NCBI GenBank assembly: GCA_945862235.1
Contig: CAMAYU010000001.1
Span: forward strand, 78,100 to 142,099
Direction: 5' to 3'
Origin: Schlesneria paludicola DSM 18645
GTDB lineage: Bacteria > Planctomycetota > Planctomycetia > Planctomycetales > Planctomycetaceae
DNA: 64,000 nt
Shown in pieces: positions 36,810 to 44,945 of this stretch; the stretch's first letter is position 1; each line of letters begins with the position of its first letter. The notes below the pieces were generated by a model that made no database searches, was not told the origin of the DNA, and saw nothing but the letters and a program-made list of their open reading frames with translations. The translations under genes and the position numbers were made by a program.

Positions 36810-36814
36810 TTTGA

Positions 36815-36932
36815 ACCACAGATCACGCGGATGGGCACGGATAAGAGGCCCAAGCCATTGTTCGACGTGACGCTTTTGACTTTGCCTTAATTTGACTTTC
36901 ACTTGTCTGTGCCCATCCGTGAAATCCGTGGT
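36815..36932. repeat. Inverted repeat, ccacagat...ggatgggcacgg type
   Basis: The left arm, 36815-36843 (accacagatcacgcggatgg...), and right arm, 36905-36932, are near-complements. It fills the gap between the first two genes of the locus. Confidence 0.8.
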
Positions 36933-36957
36933 AGTACCTCTTGAGCACTGAAGTCTG

Positions 36958-39639
36958 ATGCTGAGTTTCGACGCCAGTTTGTTTGCGATTGCCGGAGCCG
37001 TGGCGGCTGCCGGGCCGATCATCATTCACCTGCTCAACCGACGCCGGTTTCGGACGGTCAGTTGGGCGGCGATGGATTTTCTGCGTGAGGCCCTCGAGCG
37101 CAACCGCAAGATTCTGCACATCCGCGATATTTTGTTATTGGCACTGCGAGTGCTAGCCGTCGTGTTGTTTGGGCTTGTTCTGGCGAGGCCGTTCTTTAAG
37201 GGGTCGGCCGCCGGGGCGATGTGGCATGGCGTGTTGTTGGCCTTCTGTCTGCTGGTCGTGTTTGGATCTGCCATCGGCTGGGCCACGTCGCCGAAGGGGC
37301 AACGGAAGGGGCTTGGGTTCGGGTTGCTCGGCGGGTTGTTGGTCTCGATCTTCCCGATCATGGGGATGTTGAGAGAAGCACGCTCGGCCGGTGAGTCGGT
37401 CGCGAGTGCGCGGGCTCCCGTGCATGCCGTCGTCGTCGTCGACAACAGCCGCAGTCTCGGAGTCGAAGCACTCGGCGGGACGCTACTCGATCGAGCCAAG
37501 GGGAAGGGGGCCGAGTTTATTGACTCGCTGCCACCCGAAAGCCGCATCACGGTAATTCCGCTCGCCGGTTCGGAGGACCCGTTCACGCTCGACGCCTATC
37601 GCAACAAGGAGGACGCCCGGCGGGTTCTCGACCGCGTGAAGCTGGTCGATGTTGAAGGCAGCATTCGCGCGGGGCTCGAACTGGCGGAACAGGCATGCCA
37701 GCAGGCTCCCGATCTGCCATCGAAGCGTGTCGTTGTGCTGACCGATCTTCAGGCGAATGCGTGGCAGGCGGGAACCCCCACCGAACTGCTGCAACGTCTC
37801 TCCGGCTTGCAGATCGTCAACGTGGCGACGGCTCTGGCGAGCAACGTCTGGGTCTCGGACTTTCATGTGGAGGACGGTCTCGCCAGTGCCGAGGTTCCGT
37901 GTCGATTGCTGGCACGCGTCGAAGCCAGCGGCTCCACCGACAGCGGCTCGGACACGTCGTTTGAAGTCCAAGTAAAACTCCTCATCGACGGAACCGAAGT
38001 CGGCAGTCAGGCGGTCGAATTGTCCCCCGGTCAGGCGCGTGAGATCGAGTTCTCGCACCTGTTCGATGTCCTCGCCGATCCACTCAAACCGAGTTCCGCC
38101 GTCGCCACGCTGGTCGTGCAGTCCGAGTTGCAGTCGACCGACCAGCTTCCCGCCGACAACCAGCAGCAGATCGTCGTTCCGATCGTCGCGTCGCTGCCTG
38201 TCGTGTTCGTCGATCAATACGGCGACGAAGAGAATCTGGAAAAGAACAAAATCGGCGAGACCTATGCCCTCCGCCACCTGATGGCACCGCGGTCGAGCAG
38301 TGACAAATCGCAGCGCCGCCTGATTCACGTCGAGCATGTGCGGCCCGAAGGTCTCACGCAGGAGTTGCTCGAAACCGCACGGCTCGTCGTGATCGCTGGC
38401 ATCGAGAAACCGGATGAGGCTCTCGTTCCTCTGCTTCGCGATTACGTGCAGCAGGGCGGGCCGCTGGTCATTCTCGCGGGAGCCGGTTTCGATCCGGTGG
38501 CTTGGCAGGAGCGGGCGTGGCTCGACGGACAGGGGCTGTTGCCCGCGCCGCTCGATCCCAAGCCGCACGGCGTCACGCCGGAAGAGGCTCCGCAACAGGT
38601 GGTGCCGTTCTATGCCGCGTTCGCGTCGATGCAGCACGATTTCTTTCTTGTCGAGGGAGAGTCCTCGCAGTCGTTGTCGTCGCTGTTTGAAACGACGCCG
38701 TTCTTCAAGGTGGTGCAGGCCGACCTGAGCAAGAGTCTGCTCGACTCGCTCGCCAAGTCCGACGAGAAGCGGTTCACCGACGAGAAGGCGTTTCTCGACG
38801 GATACTCCGCGCAACAAGCGGCCCGCGCGACGGAGAAGTCGCCCGCCGCGGCCCACAACGCCGACGAAGACCGCAAGTACCGCGAGATCGAACCGGTCTG
38901 GTGGCACTGGCGTTCACCGCTGCCGCTGGTCGACAGGTCGCTCGCGCCGGAGGAGCTTGCCAAACGGAGCCAGCCGCGGGTCCTCGCCACCTACGACACC
39001 AAAGCCCTGCCGTTCGCCATCGAACGCCGCATGGGAGCGGGCCGCGTCGTGATGTTCACCAGCGGAGTCACCTCCAACTGGAACCTGATGCGCGGCTCGG
39101 GCGCGATGTACCTGTACCACCGCGCGTTCTGCCAGTTGATGGAGGGAACGCTTCCCGCGCGAAACTACCTCGCCGGACAAAAGATCACGCTGCCGGTCGA
39201 GCGTCGCGCCGACACGCGGCTGACCGTCGTCCGCCCGTCGGGTTCGCGCGAGCCGCTCAACGTTGACGCTCTCGGGCCGAACGTCTCTGGCGTGACGGTG
39301 CGCCGTCCCGTTCTGGCGGGGACGTACACGATCTCGGCCGAACAAACCGAGACCTTGGCCCCCGGCTCCGCCTCAAACAGACTCGAAGACATCCCGCTCG
39401 CGGTGAACGGCGCGGCGAGCGAATCGAATCTCACGCCGATCGCCGTCGCCGACCTGCAAACCAAACTTGGCCACGACCACGCGCGAGTCCTCACCGCCGA
39501 CGAACCAATCCGCGTCGAAGGAGGCACCCGCCGCGGCCAAGACTTGTGGAAACTGTTCTGTTGGTGCGTGCTCAGTTGTCTGCTGCTGGAGCAACTCGTG
39601 CTGGCTTGGCCAATGTTCGGTAAGAAATCGCAGGCGTGA
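36958..39639 (+). CDS. BatA-type membrane protein with vWA domain
   Basis: An 893-residue protein. The BatA-type N-terminus has a first helix, then PIIIHLLNRRRFRTVSWAAM and a second helix (LLLALRVLAVVLFGLVLARP), followed by two more membrane segments. The vWA domain starts at about 154 with a MIDAS motif D162-x-S164-x-S166 (VVVDNSRSLG). A long extracytoplasmic region with beta-rich and GATase-like parts follows, and a final helix near 865-885 anchors the C-terminus. BatA proteins work with MoxR ATPases and DUF58 proteins in cell-envelope stress or metal-centre maturation. Both partners are encoded downstream. Confidence 0.88.
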   Translation: MLSFDASLFAIAGAVAAAGPIIIHLLNRRRFRTVSWAAMDFLREALERNRKILHIRDILLLALRVLAVVLFGLVLARPFFKGSAAGAMWHGVLLAFCLLVVFGSAIGWATSPKGQRKGLGFGLLGGLLVSIFPIMGMLREARSAGESVASARAPVHAVVVVDNSRSLGVEALGGTLLDRAKGKGAEFIDSLPPESRITVIPLAGSEDPFTLDAYRNKEDARRVLDRVKLVDVEGSIRAGLELAEQACQQAPDLPSKRVVVLTDLQANAWQAGTPTELLQRLSGLQIVNVATALASNVWVSDFHVEDGLASAEVPCRLLARVEASGSTDSGSDTSFEVQVKLLIDGTEVGSQAVELSPGQAREIEFSHLFDVLADPLKPSSAVATLVVQSELQSTDQLPADNQQQIVVPIVASLPVVFVDQYGDEENLEKNKIGETYALRHLMAPRSSSDKSQRRLIHVEHVRPEGLTQELLETARLVVIAGIEKPDEALVPLLRDYVQQGGPLVILAGAGFDPVAWQERAWLDGQGLLPAPLDPKPHGVTPEEAPQQVVPFYAAFASMQHDFFLVEGESSQSLSSLFETTPFFKVVQADLSKSLLDSLAKSDEKRFTDEKAFLDGYSAQQAARATEKSPAAAHNADEDRKYREIEPVWWHWRSPLPLVDRSLAPEELAKRSQPRVLATYDTKALPFAIERRMGAGRVVMFTSGVTSNWNLMRGSGAMYLYHRAFCQLMEGTLPARNYLAGQKITLPVERRADTRLTVVRPSGSREPLNVDALGPNVSGVTVRRPVLAGTYTISAEQTETLAPGSASNRLEDIPLAVNGAASESNLTPIAVADLQTKLGHDHARVLTADEPIRVEGGTRRGQDLWKLFCWCVLSCLLLEQLVLAWPMFGKKSQA

Positions 39640-39640
39640 A

Positions 39641-39749
39641 GAGTTTTGAAACACAGAAACACGGAGGAGGCGATCAATGCGTTTCTCCGTGAATGCTCCC
39701 CGCCTTCTCTTGAAATGAAACACAGCCGCTCTGTGGTAAAGAAAGTTTG
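39641..39749. repeat. Degenerate acacagaaacacggagg-type repeat
   Basis: Contains gaaacacagaaacacggagg and, near 39714-39737, gaaacacagccgctctgtgg. It is a degenerate member of the acacagag repeat group also found around the GxxExxY gene. Confidence 0.5.
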
Positions 39750-39752
39750 ACG

Positions 39753-42224
39753 ATGAACTGGACGACGATGATTGGTCGCATGCTGGGCTACGACGATGTG
39801 TCGCGGATCGACGCGGCGCGGGTGTCGTTTGGTTCGGCGTGGGCGCATTCGTCGCCGGCACTGGTGGCGTTTGGTTGTGTCGGACTGGTGGCGTTGTCGT
39901 TTTGGTTCTACCTCCGCTGGCAGGCGCGGGGGCACCGGCCGACTCGACTGGCGCTGGCGGCTCTGCGTGCGGTGGCCCTCTGCCTGTTGTTGCTGATTCT
40001 GTCCGACCCGACGCTCGAACTGACGTTTGTCAGTCAGCCGAAGCCGGTGTTGTGGGTGGTGCTCGACGGCAGCGACAGCATGTCGATCCCCGACGAGTTG
40101 CCCGAGGACGAGCGGACGAGCCTCGCGAAGGCTGTCGATCTGAGCGGCTATCAGGCGACGCAGGCTCCGAAAGACGGAGCCCGTCCCGCGCGGGCCGACT
40201 ATGCACGGGCGCTGCTGGCGAAGAAGGACAAGAACCTCGTCGAGCGGCTGACGAAAACTTTTCGATTGCGCTCGTTCGTGTTTGGAGATGGCGAGGGCGT
40301 TCAATCGCTGAACTCGACCGAGGCACGCGGCGGTGCCGACGAGAAGTCGTCCGTTTCCGGCAGCGAGTTGGCCGGACAGTGGCAGACGGCCGGGACCGTG
40401 ACCGCGTTGGGAGACGCCTTTGAAGATCTGGCCCGCAAACATGCGACGGACAATCTGGCTGGCGTCCTGGTCCTCAGTGACTTCGATCAGAACGCGGGTG
40501 CAGCTCCGTTGGCGGCTGCGAAGAAATTGGGCGTGCCCGTGTTTACCGTCGGCGTCGGACCGCTGACAGCGGTTGATCTGAGTGTCGATCTGCTCGCGCC
40601 GCCCACGATGAAGAAGGCCGAATCGTCCACGATCAGCGTCACCGTCCGGCAGCGTGAATTGGAGAACGCCTCGGTCCACGTGAAGCTGTTCGCTCACCAA
40701 CCGGGCGAGTCGACGAACGGCGAGCCGGTCCGAACGCTGGTCGGTGAGAAGACCGTTACGATCACCGGCTCCAGCGCACCGGTCGAGTTTCCCTACACGC
40801 CCGATGCGACCGGCCGCTTCCTGTTCACGGCTGAAGTCGATCCGGTCGAAGGGGAAGTCGTCACGCAGAACAACAAGGCGGAACGCGAAGTCAAAATCAT
40901 CGACGATTTCCTGCGGCTGATGTACGTCGAGTACGAGCCGACGTGGGAATGGCGTTTCGTCAAGGAGGTCTTTCACCGCGACAAGCTGGTTGGTGCGCGC
41001 GGCTTCCGCACGTTCATCCGTTCGGCCGATCCGGTCGTCCGCGAGACGAACGAATTGTTCCTGCCGAACCTCACGCTGCCCCGCAGCCAGTTCTTCGAGA
41101 ACGATGTGATTTTCCTGGGCGATATGCCGGCGACGGCGCTCAGCACGCGCTTCTGTGAGATGACCAAGGAATTTGTGAGTCAGTTCGGCGGGGGGCTCGT
41201 CGTGATGGCGGGGCCGCGGTTCGGACCGGGACAACTGGCCGAGACACCTCTGGCCGACATGCTCCCTGTCGTCGTTGATCCCGATGCGAAACGGCGCGAT
41301 GACAAAGAGTTTCGGCTCACGCTCACGCCGGTCGCCGCACAGTTCGATTTCATGCGGCTCGGGCAGACCGAACAGGACAATCTCAAGGGTTGGAACAACC
41401 TCGGCAAGCTGCCGTGGTATCAGCCGGTGCGACGGATTGAGGCGAAAGGGACTCAGGTTCTGGCCGAGCATCCGACCGACATGTGCGTCGATGGCAAGAC
41501 GCCTCAACCGCTGATCGCCGTACGGCAGTATGGCCGCGGTGAAGTCGTCTATGTCGGCTTCAACGAAATGTGGCGGCTGCGGCGTGTCTACGGCGAGGAG
41601 TACTACCGCCAGTTCTGGGGCCAGCTGATTCATCGGCTTGGTCTCAGCCACGCCCTCGGCAGTCACAAGCGGTTCGTGGTCCGGACGGACCGGCAGCAGT
41701 ACCGCTCGGACGATCAGGTGCTGATCACGGTCGAAGCCTATGACAAGGAGTTCCATCCGCTCGACGAGAAGGACATCCCCGACCGGCGTCTGACGGCGGA
41801 ACTGATCCGCCCCGATCGTGACTCCGACGGTAGCCGCTCACAGATCCTGAGCGTTCCGCAACTGAGGCCCGGCGTGTTCGAGACGCGCGTCCCGGTCTTC
41901 AGCGGGGGAGAGTACCGCCTGCGCGTCAGCGACCCGATCGCGAACGAAGTGGCCGAGATCAACTTCGAAGTGGCCAACGTCTCGGTCGAACGACGCAATC
42001 CAGTGAGAAACGTTTCGCTCCAAAAGAACATCGCCGCCGAAACGGGTGGCAAGGCGTACGAACTGCTCGACGTGGACCGTTTTCCCGATGACTTCTCGCC
42101 ACCGCGACTGAGGGAAACCAGCGTAGAAATCTTTCCACTCTGGAGCACCTGGCTGACGTTCGGCACGGTGATCGGCTTGCTGATGGTAGAATGGTTTGTA
42201 AGGAAACTGGTGAACTTGGCGTGA
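39753..42224 (+). CDS. Membrane vWA protein with glutamine-amidotransferase-like region
   Basis: An 823-residue protein. Two membrane helices lie near the N-terminus (about 36-54 and 66-88, LALAALRAVALCLLLLILSD). A vWA-like domain follows with MIDAS D105-x-S107-x-S109 (LDGSDSM). Beta-sandwich modules come next, then a class-I-glutamine-amidotransferase-like region around GLVVMAGPRFGPGQLAETPL that lacks an obvious Cys nucleophile. A C-terminal helix (WLTFGTVIGLLMVEWFV) ends the protein. The ATG at 39753 is used. A TTG two codons upstream is possible. It most likely pairs with the preceding BatA protein. Confidence 0.83.
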   Translation: MNWTTMIGRMLGYDDVSRIDAARVSFGSAWAHSSPALVAFGCVGLVALSFWFYLRWQARGHRPTRLALAALRAVALCLLLLILSDPTLELTFVSQPKPVLWVVLDGSDSMSIPDELPEDERTSLAKAVDLSGYQATQAPKDGARPARADYARALLAKKDKNLVERLTKTFRLRSFVFGDGEGVQSLNSTEARGGADEKSSVSGSELAGQWQTAGTVTALGDAFEDLARKHATDNLAGVLVLSDFDQNAGAAPLAAAKKLGVPVFTVGVGPLTAVDLSVDLLAPPTMKKAESSTISVTVRQRELENASVHVKLFAHQPGESTNGEPVRTLVGEKTVTITGSSAPVEFPYTPDATGRFLFTAEVDPVEGEVVTQNNKAEREVKIIDDFLRLMYVEYEPTWEWRFVKEVFHRDKLVGARGFRTFIRSADPVVRETNELFLPNLTLPRSQFFENDVIFLGDMPATALSTRFCEMTKEFVSQFGGGLVVMAGPRFGPGQLAETPLADMLPVVVDPDAKRRDDKEFRLTLTPVAAQFDFMRLGQTEQDNLKGWNNLGKLPWYQPVRRIEAKGTQVLAEHPTDMCVDGKTPQPLIAVRQYGRGEVVYVGFNEMWRLRRVYGEEYYRQFWGQLIHRLGLSHALGSHKRFVVRTDRQQYRSDDQVLITVEAYDKEFHPLDEKDIPDRRLTAELIRPDRDSDGSRSQILSVPQLRPGVFETRVPVFSGGEYRLRVSDPIANEVAEINFEVANVSVERRNPVRNVSLQKNIAAETGGKAYELLDVDRFPDDFSPPRLRETSVEIFPLWSTWLTFGTVIGLLMVEWFVRKLVNLA

Positions 42225-42235
42225 CGCCTAAGAGG

Positions 42236-42428
42236 ATTTACCACAGAGACACAGAGGCACCGAGAAGGCGAAGGCAGAGAAGGGAAGCGGTGGTGGGCAT
42301 GAGCGGCCAAGGCAGAAAGTTCAGGTTGATGTGGAGTGTCGGATTCAACGACCTTCGTTGAATCAAACTTTGCTGCTTGTTTTCTCTGCCTTGTTTCCTC
42401 TGTTCCTCTGTTCCTCTGTGGTTCAATC
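42236..42428. repeat. Inverted repeat, ccacagagacacagaggcac type, left of the GxxExxY gene
   Basis: The left arm, about 42238-42280 (taccacagagacacagaggc...gaaggcagagaa), and right arm, about 42378-42424 (ttctctgcctt...tctgtggtt), are imperfect complements. Confidence 0.75.
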
Positions 42429-42448
42429 CCCGCTTGAAGGACACCCAC

Positions 42449-42826
42449 ATGACTGAAGAACGCGACCCGCTGACTCACGCCGTGATTGGTGCCGCGATCG
42501 AAGTTCATCGGGAATGGGGACCAGGGCTGTTGGAGTTGCCCTATCAGAAGAGTATGGAGTTGGAATTGAAGTGGCGTGAGATTCCGTTTGTGGCTCAGCT
42601 CCGATTGCCACTCATCTACAAAGGTGTGTCGCTGGAAGAAGACTATGTCTTGGACCTGTTCGTACAGAAGCAACTTGTCGTCGAACTGAAGGCCGTTGAG
42701 AAACTTCTGCCAATTCATGAGGCTCAATTACTGACCTACATGCGACTGATGAAGGCACCTGTGGGACTGCTGATCAATTTCAATCTGTCGGTACTTAAGG
42801 ATGGCATCAAACGGATGGTGCTTTGA
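42449..42826 (+). CDS. GxxExxY protein
   Basis: A 125-residue protein of the GxxExxY family. The name motif is present as G26-L-L-E29-L-P-Y32. The conserved continuation has KVxLEEDY-like YKGVSLEEDYVLDLFV and VVELKAVEKLLPIHEAQLLTYMRL. This resembles the PD-(D/E)xK nuclease core (D-x-F, E-x-K), as noted for the family, though no activity is established. Cytoplasmic. It interrupts a set of large membrane-protein genes to which it has no evident functional link, and it is bounded on both sides by inverted repeats of one kind, suggesting arrival as a cassette. Confidence 0.9.
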   Translation: MTEERDPLTHAVIGAAIEVHREWGPGLLELPYQKSMELELKWREIPFVAQLRLPLIYKGVSLEEDYVLDLFVQKQLVVELKAVEKLLPIHEAQLLTYMRLMKAPVGLLINFNLSVLKDGIKRMVL

Positions 42827-42837
42827 TTGACTTCACA

Positions 42838-43016
42838 AAATGAGACACAGACACACAGAGAAGACAAGACCGAGGGAGGATAGGAATTGGCACAGACTTT
42901 GAATGACTCACCTTCCCCTTTTGATGTTGTCGTCCTGAACGCACATCCCTCGGTCTCAGCCTTCGCCTTCTCTCGCCTTTGCTTTCTCTGTGCCTCTGCG
43001 TCTCTGTGGTAAACCC
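42838..43016. repeat. Inverted repeat, acacagagaa...ctctgtggt type, right of the GxxExxY gene
   Basis: The left part is gagacacagacacacagaga. The right part, near 42965-43015, is cttctctcgcctttgctttc...tctctgtggt. It is the same repeat type as at 42236-42428. Confidence 0.75.
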
Positions 43017-43022
43017 TCTTCC

Positions 43023-44738
43023 ATGCAAACCAAACTCGCCACACTTCGATCTCAATTGGGCAGCCTGCGGCAGAAGCGGGCCGCTGTGCGATGGGGGAGC
43101 GCGCTGTGTGCGCCGCTGGCTGTCGCGCTGTGGCTGCTTGTGGCGGCGTTTCTGTGTGACTGGTCGTTCAATCTGCCGGTTGGTCTGCGCGGCGTCTCGA
43201 TGTTGGCTTGGGTTGTGGGCGGAGCGTGGGGGATCAGGCGGTTTGCCTGGCCGCTCATTACGGTCAGGGAGACCGAACAGGATGTGGCGTTGATTGTCGA
43301 GCAGCAGCACAAGATCGACAGCGATTTGGTTGCGGCGTTGCAGTTTGAACAGCCTCGCGCGGCGACGTGGGGTTCATCGCGACTCGAACAAGCGGTGGTG
43401 GACTATGTGGCCGAGTTCAGTCCCGGCCTGAATGTCTTCGAAGGGTTTTCGTATGAGCCCTTGCCGAAGCGGGCGATGGCACTCGGGCTGACCGTGTTGC
43501 TGCTGCTCGTGGCGGCTCTGGTCTTTCCCGGACATGGTTCGGCGTTTTGGAACCGCTTCCTACTCGGGTCGGCTCACTATCCGACCAAGACGAAGATCGA
43601 GTCGATCACGGTCAGCGGCCAACCGGTCTCGGTCTTTCACGCGGGTGAGACGCCTCGGGTGAGCGTGCCTTACGGTCAGAAGATTGTGGTCGCGGTGAAG
43701 TGTGGCGGCGAGGTGCCTCGCGCGGGGTTCGTGCAGTTGTCGGGCGTGAAGACTGACGCCGTGAACCGAGTTGACCTGAACGCGACCGCGCCCGAGGCCG
43801 CGACGTTTTCCGGTGAGATCGTGCACGTCGCCGATTCGTTCCGAGTGCGGTTTCATTTTGGAGACGCCGTGTCGGACTCGGCCGAGGTCGTGATCGTGCC
43901 GCTGCCGTTGGTGGACGTTGCGTGGGAGATCGAACCGCCAAAGTACGCGGCCTTGGCGATGAAACCGGGCGAGACCGATGGCGGCTCGCGCCAGTTGGCG
44001 GTCATCGAAGGCTCGGTCGCGAAGTTGAAGCTGGTTTGCTCGAACAAGCCGCTCAAGTCGGCGACTCTTACCGTGGGCGCGGGCGGCTCGCCTGTGCCTC
44101 TTCTCAAAATGAATGCCAAAACAAATACAGGCGGGCCGCCCGCGACTACGACTGAATGGACTCTCCCCCCCGGCACGCCGTTCGATTCGATCCGCGAGGG
44201 ACTCAAGTACGAGATCCAAGTCCTCGACGAAGATGGGCTGTCGCTGGAGACGCCGATCTCGGGACAGATTCGTTTGAAGCCCGATCGGTTACCGAGGATT
44301 GTGGCGACGGCGGTGACGCGGTTCGTGTTGCCGACCGCGCTGCCGAAGCTCGACTACGCTGCCGGAGACGACTTCGGTGTCGCGAAGATCGTGGCGGTCA
44401 TCAGCATCTCGCGCGAAGACGGTCGCACGTCGCAGCATGAGGTCGTCACCAAGACGGTCCGGCAGTCCGATCAACCGCAAACGATCCTGCGAGGGCAACT
44501 CTCCATTCCGCTCTCCCCTTACGAATTGCAGAAGGGGGACGAAGTGAAGGTCACGCTGGAAGTGACCGACTGGCGCGGAGACCTCACCGGCCAGAAGGGC
44601 CTCGGCGAACCAATCACCTTCGCCGTGACCGACCTCAACGGCATCCTCGCCCAGACGGGCGACGAAGATAAGAAGACGGCAAAGCAGTTAGACGAAATCC
44701 TGCGGCGCGAGTTGGGGATTGGTGGCGACAAGAAGTGA
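43023..44738 (+). CDS. DUF4175-like membrane protein
   Basis: A 571-residue protein. A basic, helical N-terminus (LRSQLGSLRQKRAAVRWG) is followed by two membrane helices (about 35-52 and 58-75). A short loop with VRETEQDVALIVEQQHKIDSDLV leads to a third helix (ALGLTVLLLLVAALVFPGHG, about 155-175). The remainder is beta-rich and extracytoplasmic, with repeated sandwich-like modules. The layout matches DUF4175-like proteins that accompany the next gene type in planctomycetal and bacteroidetal MoxR/Bat loci. It probably anchors or positions the giant coiled-coil protein encoded next. The family assignment is by layout, not by a signature motif. Confidence 0.7.
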   Translation: MQTKLATLRSQLGSLRQKRAAVRWGSALCAPLAVALWLLVAAFLCDWSFNLPVGLRGVSMLAWVVGGAWGIRRFAWPLITVRETEQDVALIVEQQHKIDSDLVAALQFEQPRAATWGSSRLEQAVVDYVAEFSPGLNVFEGFSYEPLPKRAMALGLTVLLLLVAALVFPGHGSAFWNRFLLGSAHYPTKTKIESITVSGQPVSVFHAGETPRVSVPYGQKIVVAVKCGGEVPRAGFVQLSGVKTDAVNRVDLNATAPEAATFSGEIVHVADSFRVRFHFGDAVSDSAEVVIVPLPLVDVAWEIEPPKYAALAMKPGETDGGSRQLAVIEGSVAKLKLVCSNKPLKSATLTVGAGGSPVPLLKMNAKTNTGGPPATTTEWTLPPGTPFDSIREGLKYEIQVLDEDGLSLETPISGQIRLKPDRLPRIVATAVTRFVLPTALPKLDYAAGDDFGVAKIVAVISISREDGRTSQHEVVTKTVRQSDQPQTILRGQLSIPLSPYELQKGDEVKVTLEVTDWRGDLTGQKGLGEPITFAVTDLNGILAQTGDEDKKTAKQLDEILRRELGIGGDKK

Positions 44739-44746
44739 AAATTGGG

Positions 44747-44889
44747 AACCACGAAATACACGAAAGTAGAGCAAGGAAAAGTTAGGTGAGCCGGGTGGCG
44801 TCAGCCCCCGGACTCTTCGAGTTGAATGAAGAATCCGGGGGCTGACGCCGCCCGGCTCACCTGTTCCTGTTTTCGTGTGTTTCGTAGTT
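44747..44889. repeat. Nested palindromes: C2 element inside a cacgaaatacacgaaa repeat
   Basis: The outer arms aaccacgaaatacacgaaa (44747-44765) and ttttcgtgtgtttcgtagtt (44870-44889) enclose a complete gtgagccgggtggcg palindrome at 44784-44861, the same family as 27504-27582 and 56351-56423. Confidence 0.88.
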
Positions 44890-44945
44890 CAAACGAATTT
44901 GGTTGGTGTCGAACCGAGTGGATCAATTGTTCGAGGAGAACGATC

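Noticed and set aside
39165..41756. Very long antisense open frame (about 860 codons) opposite the two vWA genes
   Set aside because: The plus strand carries clear BatA/vWA motifs. The antisense product is Arg/His-rich without domains and crosses a gene boundary, so it is a composition shadow.
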